Assembly: GCA_964546285.1 (NCBI GenBank)
Contig: CAZJJK010000094.1
Span: forward strand, 1 to 13,816
Length of the DNA stretch: 13,816 nucleotides
Source of the DNA: CAZJJK01 sp964546285
GTDB taxonomy: Bacteria > Spirochaetota > Spirochaetia > Treponematales > Breznakiellaceae
Direction: 5' to 3'
A program made the position numbers and the translations under genes. Below the pieces are notes generated by a model. That model worked only from the letters and a program-made list of their open reading frames with translations, was not told the origin of the DNA and made no database searches. Position 1 is the first letter of the stretch; each line of letters begins with the position of its first letter. This document shows positions 6,208-12,893 of the stretch, piece after piece.

Positions 6208-7245
6208 CTAAGGTTTGTTTTTAGTGTCTTTCGCTGTTTGGTGACGCTCGGTCGTGTTTGGGCGGCCGGGTGTCGCTCCGGAAGTGGCGCAGGTATACCA
6301 ATCAGCGGCGCTGTCGGTATCGGCCCTTCCTTCCTGACGGCAGAGGGTGCGGGTTGGGCTGAGAGTAGTGGAAGGCGCGGCGTCAGCCGGTTCCAAGCTG
6401 TCCTCTGACTTGCCGCGCCACGCCGCCGACAGACGTAAAGCGGTTGCCGCTAGGCTCAGCGCTTCAGATGGCCATAGCCCTTCCCCGTTTTCCGCGAAAA
6501 CCACGGCGTCCAGTATTCTATTGTCCTGGTCCAATATAGCGACCATATCGGTTTTTCTGATTAGTTTTGCCGCGCCCGGAACCCAAAAGTCCCTAGCGCC
6601 TTCGCTCGCTTCGCTGCCGCCAGAAAAGTTTATAGCGCCGGTTTCATCACGACTATCACTATCCAAGGTACGGAAATGAAGGACCACGCGTTCACCGCTT
6701 TTAACCTGACAGGGCGGGAATTCAAAAATCGGCGTATCAAAGCCCTTTGTCGCCGTAGCGACGCGCAGGCCGCCGAGCGACCCGTCTGACAATATAACGA
6801 ATTCGGCGAATTCAAGTTTAGGTTTGGAATATTCTGTCCGTATCTCGGTCAAACGTACTATAGGCGTATGCTCGTTTCTTCCGCTAAATGGAGTCAGTAC
6901 CGTAAGGCCATTACCCGTGGCGTCACACACGGTAAGGTCGGCGGTGTAGCGACCGCCGGCAATCAAGGGTTCCCTAAAGGAGACGGCGACTAATTCGGTT
7001 TCATCATCCACTACCGTAAAAGGCAATTCCGGGCTAAAACGAAGCGCCACGACCGATACTATTTCCGAAAAACGGAATTCCACCATATCCGGAGCGCTTG
7101 AGCGAACACCGGTAAAAAGCGGCGGGTAATCATTGGCGCCCAGGATCTCCAGAAAAACCGATTCAGGGACGCACGCCGCGCTTAACGCGGCGCTTAGGAC
7201 GGCGAAGGCTGTCATAAGGATAAAAGCCGCCGGTTTTTGTTTCAT
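6208..7245 (-). CDS. Exported (probable lipo-) protein with lamin-tail-like domain
   Basis: A 345-residue exported protein. The N-terminus MKQKPAAFILMTAFAVLSAALSAAC is a signal peptide. LSAAC with C25 fits the relaxed spirochaetal lipobox, so lipidation at C25 is likely though not certain. Residues about 40-125 resemble an Ig-like domain that ends in YTADLTVCDATGNGL. Residues about 128-260 look like a lamin-tail (LTD) domain: VRLTEIRTEYSKPKLEFAEF, then FPPCQVKSGERVVLHFR, and VAILDQDNRILDAVVFAENG. WYTCATSGATPGRPN (316-330) is the usual closing motif of such domains. The last 15 residues are polar and probably disordered. Bacterial LTD proteins are cell-surface or secreted and often accompany adhesion or nuclease domains; none is evident here. 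The start ATG has GGGAGG seven bases or so upstream. It is divergent from the marC gene and ends at a good terminator. Confidence 0.8.
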   Translation of the reverse strand: MKQKPAAFILMTAFAVLSAALSAACVPESVFLEILGANDYPPLFTGVRSSAPDMVEFRFSEIVSVVALRFSPELPFTVVDDETELVAVSFREPLIAGGRYTADLTVCDATGNGLTVLTPFSGRNEHTPIVRLTEIRTEYSKPKLEFAEFVILSDGSLGGLRVATATKGFDTPIFEFPPCQVKSGERVVLHFRTLDSDSRDETGAINFSGGSEASEGARDFWVPGAAKLIRKTDMVAILDQDNRILDAVVFAENGEGLWPSEALSLAATALRLSAAWRGKSEDSLEPADAAPSTTLSPTRTLCRQEGRADTDSAADWYTCATSGATPGRPNTTERHQTAKDTKNKP

Positions 7246-7283
7246 AAGCCCTCCCTTTTATTAGAGGTACGGCGGGTTCGATC

Positions 7284-7970
7284 ATGGCGCTTGAGGAAGG
7301 CGGCAAATTCAGCCTATACTTGGACTCTATGTTCGCCGAATTCGCGCCGATTTTTATAACGCTACTCATTATTATCGATCCCTTAGGGCTTGTGCCGCTT
7401 TTTATCGGCCTAAGCGCTCAGCTTAAGCCCGCCGAAAAAAATAAAATAATCATCAAAGCGGCGCTGACGGCTTTATTTGTTATCGCGTTCTTTATTCTTG
7501 CCGGGAACTGGCTTCTCAGCTGGCTACGGGTTAGCCCCGGAGCTTTTTTCGTCGCGGGCGGAGTAATGCTTTTTCTGGTGTCTTTGGATATGCTGTTTGG
7601 GCAGCCCAAGCGCTCAAAAACATCGACATTGGAAGCTCCCGACGGAGAGCTTGTCCGCGAGGATCGAACGCTTGTCGCTGTTTTTCCCTTGGCCATACCG
7701 ATGCTGGCCGGGCCTGGCACTATAACAAGCATTTTGCTTTATACCAGTGCGGATTCCTCTCCGCGCGTTCTTATATATCTTTTTATCGCGGCGATTCTGA
7801 TAATAGCGCTCGCCGCCTTAGCCATGAAGCTGTCAAACTCCGTCTTGAAAGTTTTAGGAACGACCGGTGTTTCCGTGATAGAGAGAATTATGGGTCTTTT
7901 ATTGTCCGGGCTAGCCGTACAATTCGTTTTTGATGGGCTGGTTAAACTCGGCCTTGCTAACGGAAACTAA
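7284..7970 (+). CDS. MarC family (UPF0056) integral membrane protein
   Basis: A 228-residue inner-membrane protein with six likely spans. Family marks are FITLLIIIDPLGLVPLFIGL at the first span, SPGAFFVAGGVMLFLVSLDML in the third region, and VFPLAIPMLAGPGTITSILL, the conserved second half repeat. The end, VIERIMGLLLSGLAVQFVFDGL, is also typical. MarC proteins have no established biochemical role; the historical link to antibiotic resistance was not borne out, and transport of small molecules has been proposed for relatives. The start is uncertain. The ATG at 7284 has only GGCGGG upstream, while the ATG at 7329 gives 213 residues, closer to family length, and sits just after a good promoter match. 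It is followed after 2 bases by the U32 gene, so the two form an operon. Confidence 0.9.
   Translation: MALEEGGKFSLYLDSMFAEFAPIFITLLIIIDPLGLVPLFIGLSAQLKPAEKNKIIIKAALTALFVIAFFILAGNWLLSWLRVSPGAFFVAGGVMLFLVSLDMLFGQPKRSKTSTLEAPDGELVREDRTLVAVFPLAIPMLAGPGTITSILLYTSADSSPRVLIYLFIAAILIIALAALAMKLSNSVLKVLGTTGVSVIERIMGLLLSGLAVQFVFDGLVKLGLANGN
7291..7320 (+). promoter_or_regulatory. Possible sigma70 promoter at the start of marC
   Basis: TTGAGG (7291-7296) and TATACT (7315-7320) with an 18-base spacer match the consensus well. Transcription would begin near 7326-7329, at the internal ATG at 7329. That ATG also gives a protein of typical MarC length. If both hold, the message would be leaderless or nearly so. 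No experiment supports this; it is a sequence match only. Confidence 0.35.
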
Positions 7971-7972
7971 TT

Positions 7973-10353
7973 ATGACACAGGTTGAACTCTTAGCTCCGG
8001 CGGGTTCGCCGGAAGCTTTGGACGCGGCGATCGCTGAAGGCGCCGACGCCGTCTATCTTGGGTTGAGAAATTTCAACGCCCGGCTTCGCGGCGCGAATTT
8101 CGCGTATTGTCAGTTTGAGGCGGCCGTTCGTGTCCTGCGTAAGCAGGGACGGCGCGTTTATGTGACGGTAAATACCGTGTTTGAACAGCGCGAAGCCGAC
8201 CGAATGTATCAGTTTTTAAAGTATCTCGCTTCGGTCGGTCCCGATGGGATTATCGTTCAGGATTTTGGCGTCGCTAAAATGGCCTCGGAATACTTTCCGT
8301 CTTTGCGACTGCACGCCTCAACCCAAATGAATATAGGCTCGGCCAAAGCTGTCAATGTCCTATCGCGCCAATCTTTTAGCCGCGTCGTTCTGTCGCGGGA
8401 ATTGGACTTGGCGGAAATCGGCGCTATCCGAAACGCTACCACGATGGAGCTGGAGGTCTTTGTTCACGGCGCGCTCTGTGTCAGCGCTTCGGGGTTGTGC
8501 CTTTTTTCTAGCTACCTTGGCGGAAAATCCGCCAACCGAGGCCTTTGCGCGCAGGCTTGCCGACGTCGGTATCGGGTTGGAAGCGCCGAGGAAGGCCCCG
8601 TCGAGGGCGGCGTCTTTTCCAACTCCTTTCCAATTACGGACGCGGCCGAAGCCGCCGCCCGCGAGGATGGCGGCGCCGGGTACTTTTTCAGCCCCTCCGA
8701 TTTACAGTTGATTGATGGAGTCGGCGCCTTAGCCGATCTTGGCGTTAACTCGTTTAAGATTGAGGGACGGATGAAAAGCGCCGATTACGTGGGGGTAGTC
8801 GTATCGGCTTACCGCCTAGTGATAGACAATCTTGATGGCGACCGCGAAACGGCTTTGCGTAAAGCCCGTGAAATATTGGTCAATGATTTTGCCCGGCCTA
8901 AGACAAGTTTTTACTGGAATGACGCAAAACCGTCCGCTTGGCTGGATCCGCGCCAGGCTGGAGGCACTGGCATAGCTTTAGGCGCGATAATCAAGGTGAA
9001 AAATGAAGCTGGCCAGAGCGTGGGCTTTTTACGGCCTATGGCCGCTCGGCCTATGGCCGNNNNNNNNNNNNNNNNNNNNNNNNNNNNNNNNNNNNNNNNN
9101 NNNNNNNNNNNNNNNNNNNNNNNNNNNNNNNNNNNNNNNNNNNNNNNNNNNNNNNNNNNCGGCCTATGGCCGCTCGGCCTATGGCCGGCGATAGCGCCCG
9201 TTTCCATAAAGCCGATGATACGGATCGCAAAGCGCTTAAGCTTACCCGAGTTGATGAAGCGAACGATGGAGTATGGATATCGCTGCCTCAGGGCTTTGGC
9301 GTTGGCGATCTGGCTTATTTGATCCAGACTAAGGCCATGTCAAAACGGTATCCGCCGCTATTGCCCAAAGATCTAAACGCCTTTAGGCGTCGGCCTGGAC
9401 GCGACACCGCGCCGTCTTCCACGAGAAAACCCGTGGAAAAAAAGACTAAAGCCAATTCAGGCAAGAAAAGCCCCTTTCCGGACGGCCTTTACGCGGCTGT
9501 TTCCAGAATTGAGGATCTTTTTATACTACAATCGAATCGACCTGTGCGTGTCCTTTTGAATTATACGCGCGAAGCGGCGAAACGCCTTCTCCGGGTTGAC
9601 GGAGAGGCCTTGCCCTTTCCTAAAAACGAAATCGTATTGAATTTGGATCCTTTTTTTACCCCCAGCGATGAAGAGCGTTTGAACGAGGAGCTTCCTCGGC
9701 TAATGGATTCCGGGTATCGCTCCTTTATGATAAACAATCTGGGACAGTACGCCTTGCTTCGCGATAGCGGCGCGAATTTGGCCGCGGGCCCTTATCTCTA
9801 TACCTTTAATCGCTGGGCTTTCGATTTTGTCTCGGATTTTGCTTTGTCCCCGATTGTCGCGCCGCTAGAAATCAGCCGACAAAATTTGGATAGGACGATT
9901 GACCTGACCCGTCGGGCCGATGCTATGGTATGCGTCTTCGCCTATCCGGCTCTCTTTCGCGTTCGCGCGGATTTATCGGAACTGTATAAATTCGGTGTAT
10001 TTTCCGATAGCCGGGACGATGAATTCCGCTTGGTTTCCACCCGCGATGGTTCGCGCGTTTATCCGAAAACGCCTTTTTCCATAGTGGATAAGCTTCCCTA
10101 TCTGAGAGAGGCGGGTTTTAAAAAATTTATTCTGGATTTTTCCGGCCCCCCTCTGCGCAAGCGCGACTATAAGGATGTGATGAGCGCCGCCGAAACCGGG
10201 CGTCCGCTTGATAACATTAGCCGCTTTAATTGGAAGGATGGGTTTTTCAACAACGAAGAAGCCGAGAGCGTTGAGGACCAGAAACGAAAAGGCCAAAAGC
10301 GGCGAGGGGTGGAGTCCGGCTCCGCCAGAAAATCTAATAAAGGGCCGTTTTAG
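7973..10353 (+). CDS. U32 family protein (long form), interrupted by tandem repeat and N gap
   Basis: One gene in two pieces: 362 residues before the gap and 397 after it. The N-terminal TIM-barrel-like domain starts MTQVELLAPAGSPEALDAAI. It carries the U32 signature EVFVHGALCVSASGLCLFSS, with C169, C176, C192 and C196, the cysteine set that binds an Fe-S cluster in characterised members. Members of this superfamily (RlhA, TrhP, UbiU/V) take part in hydroxylation of rRNA, tRNA or quinone precursors; the old 'peptidase' name is doubtful here. Lineage-specific additions include an Ala/Gly-rich insert at about 203-238, a Lys-rich linker after the gap (RKPVEKKTKANSGKKS) and a basic tail. At residue 354 the frame enters RPMAA repeats; the same repeat reappears after the Ns and continues in frame into GDSARFHK. 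The two halves appear in different frames only because the gap is set to 100 Ns. It is the second gene after marC. Confidence 0.88.
9032..9059 (+). repeat. 15-bp tandem repeat, left end of array
   Basis: Almost two copies of CGGCCTATGGCCGCT (28 bases, 15 plus 13), coding RPMAA-RPMA in the U32 frame. The copy is identical, base for base, to the 28 bases that resume after the N gap. The unit has no stop in any plus-strand frame. Confidence 0.92.
9060..9159. other. Assembly gap (100 Ns) inside the tandem repeat
   Basis: Placeholder gap. The identical 28-base ends on both sides show that the assembly stopped at a repeat, so the real content is probably more copies of the 15-bp unit; the number is unknown. 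Any whole number of units keeps the U32 frame open. Confidence 0.93.
9160..9187 (+). repeat. 15-bp tandem repeat, right end of array
   Basis: Same 28 bases as at 9032-9059, coding RPMAARPMA, then GDSARFHK of the unique U32 sequence. It leaves the repeat in the phase expected for continuous translation with the left half. Confidence 0.92.
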
Positions 10354-10381
10354 CCACCGCGCCGCTCTAAGTCCCTATCAT

Positions 10382-10426
10382 AAAATTCCGCGCGGGCTAG
10401 TTGAGCCTATGGAGCTAACCCGCGCG
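10382..10426 (-). terminator. GC-rich hairpin between U32 gene and ssb, probable ssb terminator
   Basis: Arms CGCGCGGGCTAG (10389-10400) and CTAACCCGCGCG (10415-10426) pair over 12 positions with one mismatch around a 14-base loop. On the minus strand it is followed by a short T-run (the AAAA at 10382-10385). It lies 20 bases past the ssb stop and 35 past the U32 stop, so it may also stall the converging U32 transcript, although no T-run follows on the plus strand. Confidence 0.6.
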
Positions 10427-10446
10427 CGGATGCCGCGTCCCCGTCG

Positions 10447-10872
10447 CTAGAAAACAGCCAGGGCGGCTTCAGCCGTTTCCTCTACGGGGACATATTCGTT
10501 TTCCATTTCAGCGGCGTGGCTTTTGGCTTGAGCCTCGTCGCGCTTAAAGTCCGGGCGGAATTCCACATGCTCGGCGATGATCTTGATTTTGGAATGCTGT
10601 TTGCCGTCCGTTCCGGTCCAGCGGTCCTGCTTAAGGCGCCCTACGACCCTAACGCCCCGGCCTTTGTGTCCTAAATTTCCGCAGTTTTCGGCTAAACGCG
10701 ACCAGGTTTCCACATCGAAAAAACTAACTTCTTTTTCCGTTCCGTTGTCTTGCTTAAGAAAACGGTTGGAAGCTACCGCGAAGGTGCAAACGGGCGTGCC
10801 CTTGGGCGTTGACCGAAATGTTGGGTCGCGTACCATGTTGCCTTCGATTAAAATGGAATTGAGATTATTCAT
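10447..10872 (-). CDS. ssb: Single-stranded DNA-binding protein
   Basis: A 141-residue SSB that coats single-stranded DNA in replication, recombination and repair. The OB-fold domain fills residues 1 to about 108: NSILIEGNMVRDPTFRSTPK, VCTFAVASNRF, VSFFDVETWSRLAENCGNLG, KGRGVRVVGRLKQDRW and KIKIIAEHVEF. The open frame extends further upstream, but the ATG at 10872 has GGGAGG at a good distance and gives the usual SSB N-terminus. The acidic tail is short and ends VEETAEAALAVF, not the standard DDDIPF tip; only the final Phe and nearby acidic residues are kept. It lies 94 bases downstream of a large unknown gene on the same strand, with two small palindromes in between, and is followed by a GC-rich terminator. 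Confidence 0.95.
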   Translation of the reverse strand: MNNLNSILIEGNMVRDPTFRSTPKGTPVCTFAVASNRFLKQDNGTEKEVSFFDVETWSRLAENCGNLGHKGRGVRVVGRLKQDRWTGTDGKQHSKIKIIAEHVEFRPDFKRDEAQAKSHAAEMENEYVPVEETAEAALAVF

Positions 10873-10898
10873 GCCTGCCTCCCGACTTGATATATCGA

Positions 10899-10932
10899 TT
10901 TCCGGACGGAAACCGTTTGTACCGCGGGTACA
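10899..10932. promoter_or_regulatory. Two adjacent palindromes upstream of ssb
   Basis: TTTCCG-GA-CGGAAA (10899-10912) and TGTACC-GCG-GGTACA (10918-10932) are perfect inverted repeats 5 bases apart, 27-60 bases upstream of the ssb start. TATATC on the minus strand just downstream of them (10891-10896) could be a -10 box. They could be operators or leader hairpins; neither matches a LexA box that I know. Confidence 0.3.
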
Positions 10933-10966
10933 GGCCAAAAAGCGTCCGCCGCTTGAGGGGAGATGG

Positions 10967-12786
10967 CTAGGATCTTATTACTAATTTAACCATATAGACT
11001 TGTATGTACGTTTTTAAGGCTTCCTTGGCGGGCAGTTTTTTTAAAGCGGGCGCCTCGCTAAGGGTTTCGGCTAAAGCTCTTACCCGTTCACGCGTGAAGG
11101 CCGCCGCGCGCATGGATCTTATCGTTTTTCTTAAATAATCTCTTATAAGGGAATTGATATCCTCAGTTAGATTTGCCTTAGCTTTGGGGTCTATTAGGAG
11201 GTTCCAGTGATCGCGAAGAGAGCTCATATATTGATCGATATTTTGATCTTTTGGGACTAGGTGCTTTTCCACGTTTTTGGCGGCTTGAACCAATTCGGCG
11301 TGTTTGTTCGCCTTTTGGCCGCCCGCTACCTTATGCGAAAGCTCCGGCGAAGCTTCCGTTCGGACTGGCTCGCCGCCGCTTGTTTCCTGGGCTAGAGCGT
11401 GTGTCGCATCGGCATTGGCTTTGGGGCCCTTCTTTCGCGTTTTTCGCCGCCCTCCCGCTGATCCTTTAAAGAAAGCCGCCAAGCGNNNNNNNNNNNNNNN
11501 NNNNNNNNNNNNNNNNNNNNNNNNNNNNNNNNNNNNNNNNNNNNNNNNNNNNNNNNNNNNNNNNNNNNNNNNNNNNNNNNNNNNNCCTCATTGTCCGCCA
11601 TCGACAATTCCTTATCGAAATCCTTAAGGAGCTTGAACCAGCGTTGCGATAGATCCGCCTTTACGCGCGGTCGCGCTTCAGCTAACAAGCGGGCGCATAA
11701 GGGCAGAATTTGGGTTTTACGGATATACCAGCGCTCTCCGTTAAGGCCGTGGACGAGCAATAGCTGTGGAACGCCTTCCAGTTCGGCGGAAGCGATCTGA
11801 TCGCGCAGGTACCCATCCAGCTCGTCAGGCGTGTACTGCCCCAGAAGCGGGACGCCCTTGGAATCGCTTAGACGAGTAATATCTTCATGAGTAAACAAAT
11901 AAGGCGCTTTATCCAACGCCAGGTCCAAGGCGCGCAAGGCCGTTTCCGCCGACCGCGCTTTTTGTTCCAAGCCCTTATAGTGGTTGTTGATGAATTCGAT
12001 TAGAATAATCGCTTGATAAAGAGCCAGGTCCTCCGCCAGTTTATCGGTCTTTTTCCCCAAATCGTTTTTTACCACATTGGCGAAATAAGCCCAAAACGAG
12101 TACGTGAAGTCGCCTGATTTTACCAGGTCCCCCTGGGCGTCGGAAGGGTGGGAAACTAGGATGGCAAGCCGGTCTTTCAGTATAGCTTCCTTGCCTTGAA
12201 AAGCCGGCGCTAATTTATGCGTGACATATTCCTTGTTATTATGGGAGCGTAGATAATTGCCTATCTTGCGAAGAGCCAAATCCGTCAGCTTTCTTGGCAC
12301 CATGCCGGATAGAGCTATGATTGAACCAAGGTCCCCAGGAAAAACCAGTTTGATTATTTTATCGTCTTCGCCGCTTTCTTCTTCCATAAGCTTGGGGAAA
12401 TCGCTTTCCACAATCACCGTTCGCGTCTGATCCGGCGGAAGCGCCGTTCGCAAAGAATCCTCATTGGGGAAGGGCCGATCCGGTTCCTCATCCATGCGGT
12501 GGTATGCTTGCCTAATCAGATCGATATAGAATTGGGAGACAACTAGGCGCTTCCCGCCGGGTTCGTCAACCCAGGCACAACGGCCGGAATCCACGATGGC
12601 GCTTAAAGACGAGTATACTTTTTCCGCGGTGTTCTCCGCCCAGGCCGCGAGATCCGGCCGTTCCGCGGCATAGCGTTTGGAGTATTTATCAAGGAAGGAG
12701 ATGAAAATTTCGATGGGGAAAGAGGGTGAACGGGTTTTATTCGCGTAAAACCGTAAGAGCGCGTACAAATCGGTTGGCTCTTTCAT
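10967..12786 (-). CDS. Large protein of unknown function upstream of ssb, interrupted by N gap
   Basis: Four hundred residues are seen before the gap and 172 after it, in frames that differ only because the gap is set to 100 Ns. I take it as one gene. A longer open frame reaches 12924, but that would run through the glmS start, and the ATG at 12786 (MKEPTDLYALLRFYANKTRS) is the natural start; the ribosome site is weak. No signal peptide, membrane span or known motif is visible. The part before the gap is mixed helix and charged, with LVFPGDLGSIIALSGMVPRK (about 172-191) and a long helical region around 225-300. After the gap comes a basic, disordered stretch (GGRRKTRKKGPK), then a helical C-terminus with ALKTYIQVYMVKLVI. 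I recall similar hypothetical proteins only vaguely from treponemes; no function can be given. It reads towards ssb, 94 bases away. Confidence 0.72.
11486..11585. other. Assembly gap (100 Ns) inside the large unknown gene
   Basis: Placeholder of unknown length. Unlike the gap in the U32 gene, its two flanks share no repeat. The true length must be 2 modulo 3 for the two parts to form one continuous frame. Confidence 0.95.
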
Positions 12787-12831
12787 GGTTTGATAATAGC
12801 CGGAATCGGGCAAAACGGCAATGGAAAAGCT

Positions 12832-12868
12832 TAAACGCCTGGGAGCGTTTATAGACGGGCGGTATACT
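12832..12868 (+). promoter_or_regulatory. Probable glmS promoter with overlapping palindrome
   Basis: TATACT at 12863-12868 is a good -10 box about 25 bases before the glmS start. The expected -35 position holds no consensus hexamer. It overlaps instead a perfect inverted repeat, TAAACGC-CTGGGA-GCGTTTA (12832-12851). A weak -35 covered by a palindrome is typical of a regulated promoter, so an activator or repressor site is likely. The palindrome lies in the 107-base divergent region shared with the large unknown gene. Confidence 0.45.
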
Positions 12869-12893
12869 GTTTCCAGGCAATACGGAGGAAAAC

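Noticed and set aside
7418..7732. Open frames on the opposite strands of real genes (also 753-938, 5322-5597, 6347-6679, 8355-8711, 9973-10296, 10577-10984, 13077-13618).
   Set aside because: They lie within clear genes on the other strand or frame, lack ribosome sites and have compositions typical of shadow frames.
9032..9187. CRISPR array or mobile-element end at the repeat.
   Set aside because: The unit is 15 bp, directly tandem, without spacers, and it codes in frame; no cas or transposase genes are near.
9160..10353. Treating the right half of the U32 gene as a separate gene starting at an ATG within the repeat.
   Set aside because: The repeat is the same on both sides and in frame with both halves. 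The frame difference comes only from the arbitrary 100-N gap, and the ATGs in the repeat have no ribosome site.
10873..10938. N-terminal extension of SSB (MACTRGTNG...).
   Set aside because: The ATG at 10872 has a good ribosome site and gives the standard SSB N-terminus; the extension covers the palindromes and probable promoter.
12787..12893. glmS ribozyme or riboswitch in the leader.
   Set aside because: The expected leader after the TATACT box is only about 20 bases, too short for the ribozyme, and no conserved core is visible.
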